A DNA stretch of 64,000 nt, taken from contig OZ001190.1 in assembly GCA_963921355.3 (NCBI GenBank), forward strand, positions 3,906,001 to 3,970,000, read 5' to 3'. The DNA is from CAWUEZ02 sp963921355 (lineage in GTDB: Bacteria > Pseudomonadota > Alphaproteobacteria > Thalassobaculales > Thalassobaculaceae). Of the stretch, positions 9,798-17,700 are shown piece after piece. Each line of letters starts with the position of its first letter. Position 1 is the first letter of the stretch. A model generated the notes under the pieces. It saw only the letters and a program-made list of their open reading frames with translations, made no database searches and was not told where the DNA came from. Position numbers and translations under genes: made by a program.

Positions 9798-10337
9798 TTA
9801 CCGGTTCTTCATCCCGGGCGGTGCGAAGGCCCGGTCTCCGAACCACCAGACCACGGCCGTCTGCGCCGCGAACACCAGGCTGTAGACCGCGTAGCGCAGG
9901 AGTTCGGCCGCAGGGCTGGCTTCCGCGATCAGGATCTCGATCATCTGCGCGTTGCCGGTGGCAAGCAGCCAGATGATCCAGGCCTGGACGCCCTGCAGCA
10001 CGAGTGTCAGGACCGGCCGGAACAGCGACTTGACCGCGTTGACCCAACCGGGGGAGTGCTCGATCAGGACGGTGTCGTGCCGCGTCGACCGGTCGAGCCC
10101 GTCCCAACTGCCCTCCTGGCTGACGATCGCCAGTTCCTGCTCGGTCTCCTGGGCGCGGGCTTCCATGTTCAGGCGCTGGAGATCGAGTTCGTAGGCCCAT
10201 TGCTCTTTCTTGAAGTCCCGTTCGGCCCGGATCGCGCGCTGCTTCATCCATGAGCCCGCGAGCGCGCCGATCAGTCCGAAGAGGCCGCCGGCGGCCCCGC
10301 CGGTCAGCAGGCTGAGAGCACCCGTCAGGAGGTCCAT
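9798..10337 (-). CDS. Holin-like protein with three membrane segments
   Basis: A 179-residue protein. The N-terminal helix (LTGGAAGGLFGLIGALAG) is Gly-rich and hydrophobic, followed by a charged helical stretch (residues ~30-75). Two further membrane segments (RPVLTLVLQGVQAWIIWLL and LLRYAVYSLVFAAQTAVVWW) complete the layout. This resembles the 3TM holins of gene transfer agents and alphaproteobacterial phages, which let endolysin through the inner membrane. ATG 10337 overlaps the endolysin stop by 13 bases; the pair is translationally coupled. It is the last gene of the minus-strand lysis/virion operon. Confidence 0.65.
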   Translation of the reverse strand: MDLLTGALSLLTGGAAGGLFGLIGALAGSWMKQRAIRAERDFKKEQWAYELDLQRLNMEARAQETEQELAIVSQEGSWDGLDRSTRHDTVLIEHSPGWVNAVKSLFRPVLTLVLQGVQAWIIWLLATGNAQMIEILIAEASPAAELLRYAVYSLVFAAQTAVVWWFGDRAFAPPGMKNR

Positions 10338-10816
10338 AGCGTTCTCGCTTTCTCGCCCGCGTACCAGCGGCGACCGGAGCGGATATCGGTGTGAATGAAG
10401 GACCGGTAGAAGCCGAACGTCGTGAAGCCCGCTTTCTTCAGGGCCTCGGCGACCGCGAACCGGTCGTGACCGCGCACGGAGACGTCGAAGTCGATTTTCT
10501 TGTGCTGGGACTTCGGAGCCCCGCCGACGTGCGCGTTGTGGATCAGGCAGCGGTGTGCCGAGTTGATCCGCATCGGCCGGCCAAGGTGACCCCGGGCCGC
10601 CTGGATCGTGTTGATCGAGGCGACGTGCATGTAGAACGCGCCGCAGCACGGGCAGGCGAACTCGCACGGCTTGAAGGTCGGCCAGCGCGTCGCGGGCCAC
10701 CGCACCTCCCCGTAATGCGCATAGATGCCGTCCAGGGGCAGGCGATCGGGAATCACCGCCGGTGCGGCCGGTGTCCGGTTCGATGGCTGCACGAGGAGAC
10801 GTCGCAACAACGACAT
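10325..10816 (-). CDS. Peptidase M15-family endolysin
   Basis: Zinc D-alanyl peptidase type that cuts peptidoglycan cross-links at host lysis. Metal-ligand-like residues are His105 and Asp111 in SQHKKIDFD and His142 in FIHTDI, the usual M15A spacing. A CPCCGAFY segment (55-62) in front is common in phage M15 proteins. ATG 10816 is chosen over an upstream start because GGAGG sits six bases before it. No signal peptide is seen, as expected for export through the holin downstream. The length of 163 residues is normal. Confidence 0.85.
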   Translation of the reverse strand: MSLLRRLLVQPSNRTPAAPAVIPDRLPLDGIYAHYGEVRWPATRWPTFKPCEFACPCCGAFYMHVASINTIQAARGHLGRPMRINSAHRCLIHNAHVGGAPKSQHKKIDFDVSVRGHDRFAVAEALKKAGFTTFGFYRSFIHTDIRSGRRWYAGEKARTLWTS

Positions 10817-10920
10817 GGCGTCCTCCGATCTGGATTGGCGGTGATGGCCGACCGGCCGATCCATGTCCGGTCTCCCCTACCTCAGCGGCGGGGCTACCCC
10901 CCGCAATCTGGCGAATGGGG

Positions 10921-11235
10921 TTAGCGGGTCTCGCGGTCCCGTCGGGAAAGGGTGTCGTAGATCCTTTCCAGCGCCTTAAGCTGCGCTTCGCCATTGGCCT
11001 CGACCCTGGCAAGCCTGCCTTCGATGGCGCGCATCTGGTCCGCGATCTTGTCGTTACGACCCTCAAGGACGCTGACCCGATCCGTAAGGGCGGTTTGCTG
11101 CGCATCGAGAGCCGAAGCCCACCAGATACCAAGGCCCGCCTGGATGCAGAGCGTGACGATCAGGGCAACCGGAACGCGCTTATCGAGGTGCCACTGATTG
11201 TCCGTGTAGCGCCGCGGTTGGGGATTGTCCGTCAC
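10921..11235 (-). CDS. i-spanin-like membrane protein with coiled coil
   Basis: 104 residues from GTG 11235 (GGGAGAGGG upstream): a short basic N-terminus, one membrane segment (VPVALIVTLCIQAGLGIWW), then a long heptad-rich helix to the end. This is the layout of inner-membrane spanins or of small phage lysis accessory proteins. Its start overlaps the stop of the next secreted protein gene by 4 bases. Assignment rests on layout and position only. Confidence 0.5.
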   Translation of the reverse strand: MTDNPQPRRYTDNQWHLDKRVPVALIVTLCIQAGLGIWWASALDAQQTALTDRVSVLEGRNDKIADQMRAIEGRLARVEANGEAQLKALERIYDTLSRRDRETR

Positions 11236-11600
11236 GAGCCCTCTCCCTTGAGCTTGCCCGTCCGGGCTTCCTGAACGAAATCCCGGCCGGAGCTCAGGGT
11301 GCAGGTCGGGCCACCGGGCACGGTCACCGTCAGTGTCCAAGAGCCCGTGTCGAGATTGCTGAACAGTTCAACCAGGTTGCCTTGGGCATCCAGCATCATG
11401 TTGTTGCGGTGCTCGCCGTAGCGCTCGTCGAGACGCTTCACGATCGCATCCCGTTGGGCGCAGGCCGCGATGCGGTTCTGCGCATGGGCGGAGCCCGTGC
11501 GGAACACCAAGACGACGGCCACGAAGACGACGGCCACGAAGACGACGGCCGGGCACACCGCACGCGCAGTGGCCCGCCTGGATTCCATCCGGCGGATCAT
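11232..11600 (-). CDS. Secreted protein of unknown function
   Basis: 122 residues starting at ATG 11600, with GGGGAGAGA just upstream. A long hydrophobic signal segment (VCPAVVFVAVVFVAVVLVF) with a GSAHA-QN cleavage-like end comes first, then RDAIVKRLDERYGEHR, MLDAQGNLVELFSNLDTGSW and GGPTC. It is a clear paralogue of the lipoprotein at 31541-31976, which shares these blocks. The three VFVAVV units reflect a short DNA repeat (acgaagacgacggcc). The frame is open upstream into another gene, so an in-frame fusion product is also possible. Confidence 0.6.
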   Translation of the reverse strand: MIRRMESRRATARAVCPAVVFVAVVFVAVVLVFRTGSAHAQNRIAACAQRDAIVKRLDERYGEHRNNMMLDAQGNLVELFSNLDTGSWTLTVTVPGGPTCTLSSGRDFVQEARTGKLKGEGS

Positions 11601-11864
11601 GACATCTCTCCCCTGGTTGAAGTCAGAGCGCCCCGGCTGCCTCGCGCCCCGCATACCGACCGCGACCAGATCCGGAACCGCACCGACCGTGCCTAGGACG
11701 CTGTCGGTGAAACCGCGGGCCGCGAACTCGCCTTTTCTCAAGGCTTCCTCATCCAGCGATCGCCCCTCACCCTGAGTGTTCTGCTCCACGTAGGAGTCCA
11801 GATCGAACGGCTGGGGCGCCGGCTGACTGGCGAGATAGGAGTCCACGTCGAATTGGGCCACCAC
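11601..11864 (-). pseudogene. N-terminal fragment of a virion or polyvalent-type protein
   Basis: GTG 11864 has GAGGGAG upstream and starts 88 codons that run in frame into the secreted protein gene. The N-terminus has two similar blocks, FDVDSYLAS and FDLDSYVEQ, like the GFEPDEPPAGFVVD blocks at the start of the polyvalent protein. It continues RGFTDSVLGTVGAVPDLVAVG. It looks like the front of a longer gene whose rear was lost; the 43-bp repeat at 11605-11647 marks the joint. Confidence 0.45.
11605..11647. repeat. 43-bp direct repeat, copy A
   Basis: Identical to 14471-14513. On the minus strand it ends in a GGGGAGAGA ribosome-site-like stretch. It marks the point where a truncated gene meets the secreted protein gene, so recombination between the two copies may have shaped the 11.6-14.5 kb segment. 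Confidence 0.95.
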
Positions 11865-11929
11865 TGTTCTCCCTCATAAGAGAACGGCCACCCGAAGGTG
11901 GCCGCTACTTTGTTCGCTGCTTCAATTGA

Positions 11930-12688
11930 TCACATCAAGGGAAGCGCACCCGGTGACAGCTTCTCGGCCAGTTTCGTGAGTCCCTTTGGCGTCACCCTCA
12001 CCTGCTCGGTGATCCTTCCGGTGCCGTCGGAACGGCTGACCTCGGCAACCTTGTGTTCCAGATGACCGGACTGGATCTTGTCCTGGTAGCCGACGTAGTG
12101 ACCGTTGCCGGGGCGGCGGTAGATCCAGCGACCTTCGCGCATGAACCCGAACAAATCCTTCGGCCGCATCTGGAGGTGCTTGGCCGCATCGGTGATGCAC
12201 ATGGACCCATCCGCCGTCGCGATGCGGTCCAGGGCATCGACCTTTGGTGTCATTTCTGCGACGTCCGCCTCCAGCTCCAGCACTCGCTCGGTGTAGGTAA
12301 GCAAAAGCCCGCGCATCGCGGCCGGATCGTTCAGCAGCTCGACGGGATCACGACCATAGGAGCCGGTCTTGCGGATCGTCGGCAGAACCTCCGACGTGAC
12401 CCACTTCTTGAAACGCTTTGCTTCCGGCTTCCGGCTCTTAAAGATCATCGAATAGAGCCCGGATTCGTTGACGACAACCATCTGCTGATCGCCGGAGGGG
12501 GTCTGCACATTATGTAGACCCCTATCCTCCTCATCGACTGTGCGCCCAACGCCCGCAGTAGCAAGATCCAGCACCACGGCCACGTCTTTGGCTACGAACC
12601 ACGGCTCGCCATCCCTCTGGATCACGCGAACCGAGGTATCCTCGAACTCGAACGGAACGAGCCCGGTATTGACATTCTCCTCATCCAT
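11930..12688 (-). CDS. Phage antirepressor (BRO-N plus KilAC)
   Basis: 252 residues. The N-terminal BRO domain (residues ~10-105) shows PWFVAKDVAVVLDLA and MVVVNESGLYSMIFKSRKPEAKRFKKWVTSEVLP, and the C-terminal ANT/KilAC domain (~150-250) shows ITDAAKHLQMRPKDLFGFMR and VTPKGLTKLAEKL. Such proteins bind DNA or the CI repressor and favour lytic growth. ATG 12688 is the start. It lies inside a segment with its own RHH regulator and a structured leader, as in immI-type regions. The antirepressor function is inferred from family. Confidence 0.85.
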   Translation of the reverse strand: MDEENVNTGLVPFEFEDTSVRVIQRDGEPWFVAKDVAVVLDLATAGVGRTVDEEDRGLHNVQTPSGDQQMVVVNESGLYSMIFKSRKPEAKRFKKWVTSEVLPTIRKTGSYGRDPVELLNDPAAMRGLLLTYTERVLELEADVAEMTPKVDALDRIATADGSMCITDAAKHLQMRPKDLFGFMREGRWIYRRPGNGHYVGYQDKIQSGHLEHKVAEVSRSDGTGRITEQVRVTPKGLTKLAEKLSPGALPLM

Positions 12689-12874
12689 AGTCGTTCTACT
12701 TTCTGCCGGCTGTTGCTGACGGCCGGCGTTTGAGGGGTAGCGGCGGGTCCCGGCGAATGGCTACCCAGCACGAACCGGGATCCCGCCTGTTGGCTGCAGC
12801 AACTCAGCCAACCTCATGCGAAGGGGGCGCCCCGTTTGCCGCGAGGCGTCCCCACTTCGTGTCTGCGGATTAAG
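12689..12874 (-). promoter_or_regulatory. Structured leader upstream of the antirepressor gene
   Basis: 186 bases with three inverted repeats: gccggc pair at 12705-12710/12722-12727, GGGTAGC/GCTACCC at 12735-12741/12760-12766, and a perfect 8-bp stem at 12789-12796/12805-12812 with an 8-base loop. Multiple short hairpins right before ant recall the c4 antisense RNA leaders of P1/P7, but no direct match can be shown here. Confidence 0.4.
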
Positions 12875-13306
12875 TTAAGCCGCCTGCTCGCAATCCTCGA
12901 ACGGATCGCAACGCCGGGAGCAATAGTAATCGCCGCCAACGGCGTCCCTATCCGCCCCATGCGCCTCAAGTCCCCGGATCGCAGCCCAGGCAAGCACGTC
13001 CGCGCGTCCGATCATGTCCTTCAGGTCCTTCGCTGTCTTCTCGTCCAGGTGGCTGGCGATCGTATCGACCGACGACTTAAGCTGAGCGACCTGGAGAAGC
13101 ACGCCATTGAGTGACGTGGCGATGCGATAGGACATCAGCGCTTCCAATGCTTCTAGCTGGTCACTCAGCATCCGCTCTCGGTTCTGGAGGAACAACTTGT
13201 TGGCTTGCTCCGCGTCGGCCTGTGCGAGCTGAAGACGCTCCATGCCGGCGACGATGCTTTGGGCTTCTGCGCCCAAGCGGGCTAAGGGGCAATCTTGGTC
13301 AGTCAT
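12875..13306 (-). CDS. Helical phage protein upstream of ant, unknown
   Basis: 143 residues from ATG 13306, with GGAGG five bases upstream. Nearly all alpha-helical by composition: coiled-coil-like LQLAQADAEQANKLFLQNRERML and LLQVAQLKSSVDTIASHLDEK. It ends with a Cys-containing tail (YYCSRRCDPFEDCE). It is the first gene of the minus-strand unit leading into the antirepressor and faces the RHH regulator across a 109-base control region. No family recognised. Confidence 0.55.
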   Translation of the reverse strand: MTDQDCPLARLGAEAQSIVAGMERLQLAQADAEQANKLFLQNRERMLSDQLEALEALMSYRIATSLNGVLLQVAQLKSSVDTIASHLDEKTAKDLKDMIGRADVLAWAAIRGLEAHGADRDAVGGDYYCSRRCDPFEDCEQAA

Positions 13307-13325
13307 GCGTGCCTCCGATACATGT

Positions 13326-13384
13326 AATATCACATATATCTATGATGATATTGATGATGTCAACGATGAAAGTAATGTCGTTGA
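13326..13384. promoter_or_regulatory. Two operator-like dyads in a divergent control region
   Basis: Between the divergent genes lie AATATCA/TGATATT (13326-13332 and 13346-13352) and TCAACGA/TCGTTGA (13360-13366 and 13378-13384). Both are perfect 7-bp arms, with centres 33 bp apart, about three helical turns. The stretch is AT-rich. The RHH protein encoded next door is the natural candidate to bind here. Confidence 0.5.
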
Positions 13385-13415
13385 TTGCATCGCTATCGGC
13401 CGCTATATGTGGGCA

Positions 13416-13622
13416 ATGGCTACTCGCAAGATCATTACGTTCGATGACGGTTTGCTGCGCCGGATAGACGACTTCCGTTTCGCAAAGCGGATTCGATCAG
13501 AAGCTGAAGCTATTCGTCGACTAATAGAGATCGGCCTCGCCCAAGAACAGCAGGCCGCTGGCGAGATCGAGGGCATCGATATCGAGAAACTTGCGAGTAA
13601 GCGGCAGCGCCAGTCGGAGTAA
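13416..13622 (+). CDS. Ribbon-helix-helix regulator
   Basis: 68 residues. KIITFDDGLLRRIDDFRF (strand plus first helix) followed by SEAEAIRRLIEIGL (second helix) matches the Arc/MetJ-type fold, in which a beta-ribbon from two subunits reads DNA. ATG 13416 is used; the frame is open further upstream but only through the control region. The acidic/basic tail (EGIDIEKLASKRQRQSE) is typical. It probably regulates itself and the antirepressor unit, in the way Arc acts in P22. Confidence 0.7.
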   Translation: MATRKIITFDDGLLRRIDDFRFAKRIRSEAEAIRRLIEIGLAQEQQAAGEIEGIDIEKLASKRQRQSE

Positions 13623-13717
13623 CGCTGTCCCAATCGGCTAGCGGCCAACAGCCAAATTCGTTGAAACGCTGAGGATCTGGCGCTATCATCTCGCGCGAGA
13701 ATAGGCCTTCGAGTGAG

Positions 13718-14035
13718 ATGCGGCGGGTTCTTGGAAAGACACTGAGGTTCTTTGCGAGTATCAGTTTGATTGGCTGGTGGGCCGGAGCCCTACTGTTCCA
13801 TTGCTACACGATCTGGGCTGCCTAAAACGTCTCCGGTTTTATCGCTGCTGCCATCAGTTTCGTTTTTCCACTTCTTGCACAGATTTTCTGGGCCTACGTC
13901 GCATGGAGCGACTTCGGGGTCATCTGGAGTGTCTTCACTGTTGGATTAATCGCCGCGTTTCTCGTCCGGATGCTCACGGTTGGATTGTACCTGATGGCAG
14001 ATGCGATCAATCCAGAGGAAGCGCGCAGCGGCTGA
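13718..14035 (+). pseudogene. Small membrane protein interrupted by an ochre codon
   Basis: One frame of 106 codons from ATG 13718 to TGA 14033, broken only by TAA at 13823-13825 (codon 36). Both sides read as membrane protein: FFASISLIGWWAGALLF, then after the stop SGFIAAAISFVFPLLAQIFW and FTVGLIAAFLVRMLTVGLYL. CAA (Gln) to TAA is the simplest origin. Function unknown. The position in the ant/RHH segment suggests a lysogenic accessory gene. Confidence 0.6.
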
Positions 14036-14219
14036 AACGCTGAAACAGGCGGGATTGCCGAAGGCGTTCTAGTTCGTGGCCGGCACTCGCCAACGTGGGC
14101 GTCGAGTTCATCCCCGCGAACGGTGGCGGCCCGGGTGCCCGGCTTCGAGAACCTGAGTAGCAGCCAATGAAAAGGCCGCCCAAAATTGAGCAGCCCTTCA
14201 GAACACTATGTTGGTTGAC

Positions 14220-14414
14220 CTATGCGGCCAGGAGCCAGCCATCATGGCCATCGTTAGATGCTTCTGGGAAGAGCGCCGGCTCTTCAGCATCTTCTGCCGC
14301 CTGGAACCTCATCATGATCACGTTGGGCTGTTCGTCGACGATCTCTGAGAGGAATCCGACGATCCGCTCCATCAAATCCTCACCGAACAGCATGAACGCC
14401 GCCGCTAGCCGCAA
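14220..14414 (-). CDS. Small acidic protein or gene fragment, unknown
   Basis: 64 codons from TTG 14414 with a protein-like composition (FMLFGEDLMERIVGFLSEIV, then an acidic stretch and DGWLLAA). The frame is open upstream through the 43-bp repeat without an ATG, so this is probably the rear of a gene whose start was lost by recombination at the repeat. No family recognised. Confidence 0.35.
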   Translation of the reverse strand: MRLAAAFMLFGEDLMERIVGFLSEIVDEQPNVIMMRFQAAEDAEEPALFPEASNDGHDGWLLAA

Positions 14415-14470
14415 GGTGCGATCGGCCGGCCCCGGAATTAGGGTGTTCGGCGCACCTTCCCAGCGCGCAG

Positions 14471-14513
14471 TCTCTCCCCTGGTTGAAGTCAGAGCGCCCC
14501 GGCTGCCTCGCGC
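14471..14513. repeat. 43-bp direct repeat, copy B
   Basis: Identical to 11605-11647. Here it overlaps the 3' end of the broken gene at 14489-14721 and runs into the open frame of the 64-residue fragment to its left. Confidence 0.95.
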
Positions 14514-14721
14514 ATCGGGTCCTGCACGGCACGCTTGCGCTGTGTGGTCGACGTCAGCAGCGATCCTCGCTCACCGCGGCGGCGGATCTCGCGGAGCGTC
14601 TTGCGGGTGTTTTCGCAGTCGTAGTTGCGACCATGGTTCGGCGATTGCTTCTCGAATCACTGCCCTGCCATGCCGACGAGGCCGAGCAGGCCGATAGCCG
14701 GACAATGCTGTACGGATTCAT
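14489..14721 (-). pseudogene. 77-residue phage protein with frameshift and stop
   Basis: ATG 14721 overlaps the stop of the 10-kb gene (ATGA), as in coupled phage genes. After MNPYSIVRL the protein signal shifts frame: IGLLGLVGMAGQ (a membrane helix), then TGA at about 14664, then FEKQSPNHGRNYDCENTRK... to AAGAL and TGA 14489. The length of 233 bases is one short of a whole frame. The TGA probably replaced TGG (Trp). A small membrane-anchored protein of unknown role. Confidence 0.5.
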
Positions 14722-17700
14722 CGGCCCTCAAATGTCGCCAAGCGGCGGTCGTCGAGGCGTTCGATCTTGGTCGCCAGATCGGCCATGCGCTGGTCGCGCA
14801 CGGTAACGCTGATCCGGCCCCGGTCGTAGTCGGCGACGATCCGGCGAGCCTGTGCCATCAATTCGCGCTCGGTCCGGTTGAACCGGCGCTGGTGGTCGTA
14901 GAACCCGGCCTCCACATCCTGCGGGCGCACCTTGACGCCGACGGACGACATTGCCGCCTGACCGATCGAGTACCGTCGTCCCTGCCAATCCCGTACACCG
15001 GTCGCCGCCTCGCCGATCTTCGTCCAGTACCAGGATCCCGGAATCCAGGCCGCCGACGGCATGAATGCCTTCCAGAGATAGTCGGCCGTCTTGGAAATCT
15101 TGTCGACGGTCGTGTCCGTGTACTCGTTCGTGATCTCCTGACCGGTGAAGCCCTGCTTGTTCAGCATGAGCTCGCCCGCGATCATGATCGGGCCGCCGAA
15201 CTGGAGCCACGACGGAATCGGGATCGCGCTCGCACCCTGGTTCATATCGAAGACGTCACCGGCCGGAACCCATCTGCGCATGTCGATGAACAGCGGGTTG
15301 CCGTACTCGTCACGCATCGCCAAGCGCATCATCCGCGGTCCGCCGACCCAGGTGTACCCCTGTTCCTCGCTCCGCATACTGCGGCGCTCCTCGTCCTCGT
15401 CGCCGGGCTCAAGCGTGTAGGCCAGCGCGTTCGCGGCGTAGGCGACCGTTGCGTACTTCAACAGTTTCCAAGGCCGGTGCGCCATGGACTTCGCGATGAT
15501 CGGCACCGCCCGGTAGGTGTAGGCGATGAACGGCAGGACCGTGCGCCGGGCCGCGTTCACCCACGGGGCCCGGATGTCGTAGTTCAAGAACTGCTCACGG
15601 GCCTCTCGTGCAGCCTCGGCTTCGCCGTAGCCCTGGTCACGGCGGCGCAGGTAGGTCGCCATGCGGAAGACCTCGTCCTCAAGGCGGTACAGGTCGATCG
15701 CCGCCCGGTCCGCACGCCTGCCCATGCGCCAGATGCGATCCAGCAGTTTCCCGACCAGCCCGATCTTGGCCTCCATGGAATCCTGGCCGCCCTGCATGTC
15801 GCGCTCGATCTCCTCGAGCAGCGGCTTCAGGACGTTGTCGCGAATCTCCACCGACATCATGTCGGAACCGAAAGCCCCGCCCTCGACGGCCTGCTTGTAG
15901 TCGCCGTCCTTGCGGTACATGGCGCGGATCGCCCGGGCGAGATCAGCGGCGCGCACGTCGGCCATGTCCATCAGCAGGACGTTCGACATGACGTTGTTCA
16001 TGTGGACGACCGGCGAGCGGGCGGTTTTGTTCAGCTTCCACTGTCTGGTCAGTTGATCCCACCAGTTCGCCTTCTGCATCCGCTCGACCTCGTTCAGGTC
16101 GCGCCAGATCTCAGCCCGCACGTAGCGACCGGCAAGTTGGCCGTAGCGCGCCGTGCCGGACTTCTCGAGTTTGGTATCCGGAACCTTGACCCAGTCGATC
16201 GCCGGGTCAGCCCAGAACCGCCAGTAGTTGTCGGCGTTCTTCCAGGTCCCCTCGCGCGGCTCGTCGGCCCGAGACCATTCCTCGTTCTGGGCAATGTCGC
16301 GATAGAACCGGCCGGTCGCCAGATCGTGCGCCATGCCCATATAGGTTTTCGCGATGGTGTAGCGGGCGTCGACGATCTCGCCCATATCGGCGCGCTCGGC
16401 CTTGGTGAAGTCCCGCCAGAGGGTGACCTTGCCCTTCTTTGCGCCCCGGACCTCCCACATGCCCTGATCCTGGTAGTCGCGGTACTTGGCCGGGACCGGC
16501 TGATCAGCGGGGATGTAGACGCGGTCCAGGACCTTGCGCCGGCGGCCCGGGGCGCGGTCTTCCATCTCCCCCTGACCGTCATTGGCGACGCGGTCCAAGA
16601 CCCGGATCGTGTCGCCCTGCTTGGTGGCGTTCTGCAGGGTCAGCGCACCGGCACCGGTATCGCGCTCCGGCCGCGCGTCGTCACGCAGTTTCGTTTGCGG
16701 GACCTCGATCCAGAGGCCCCGGCCCTTGAACTGGTTGCCGATGATCTTGCGGCGGCGGCTCTGCGCCATCCGCGACACCCAGCGGGTCAGACTGCTCTGA
16801 TCGTTCTCGTGCTTCTCATAGACCCGATGCAGGTACTTGCCGCGGTTGCGCTCGAAGGCGTCCGGGCTCAGCAGACCCAAGTTCACGGCCTCCTGCCCCA
16901 TGTGATCGATGGCGTTGCGGATCGGCTCCGACAGCTGGGCCATCTCCTCATCGGGGACGACCTCGCCGGTCATGACCGCCTGAAGCACCTTGGCCTCGCC
17001 GGGCCCGATACCGGCGCTCTGAAGCGTCTGCATCAGTTCGGGTATCTCGGACTGGATGCGCCGTTCGTCAAGGGCGCGCACCATGTCACGCTCGACATAG
17101 TCCGGATCGAGGCCGTACCGGTCGATCAGACCAGCCCGGGCGCGGTGCAGCATGGGGTTCATCCACGCCATCGGCCCGTCTTCATTGAACTGCGCTTGCG
17201 CGATCGCCTGCTCTGCCTTGGCGGAGAGCCACAGACCGGGCTGCCACTGGCCTTGATCGTTCACACCCCCGAAGACGTCGAACGGTAGGCGCATGACCCG
17301 GTCGATCGGCTGGACACCGAACAGACGGCCCATCATGGACTGGCGTTGTGCTGCGGCCCCGGCCGTGCCGGCGGCGACCCCGCGGTCTTCCCGCACCGCT
17401 TCGGGTGGCAAGTCCAGATTGTCCCCCTCCTCGGCAAGGAAGGTGTGCGAGGCTACTCCGCCGCCGTCTTCGCGGAGCGTTCCGCCTGCATCTGACGGAT
17501 CTTCTGCATTCCGGGCGTCTTCTCGTGCTCCCGGAACTCCACGATCACCTGCAGTGCGGCCTTCACCTCCGGCGCGTCCGCCGGCAGGCCCTTCACCTCG
17601 GCCTCGAAGCGATCCCACTCCTCGATCGGGGCGAACGAACTCGGATAGTCGATCAGGTACGTCATCTAGCGACTGCTCCGTCCGGTTGGCGTTGAACTTG

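Noticed and set aside
14625..17288. An 887-codon plus-strand open frame opposite the 3' part of the polyvalent gene.
   Set aside because: It mirrors the minus-strand gene in GC-rich DNA; the product is rich in His/Arg/Asp/Val without domains, whereas the minus strand shows conserved protein features. No ribosome site.
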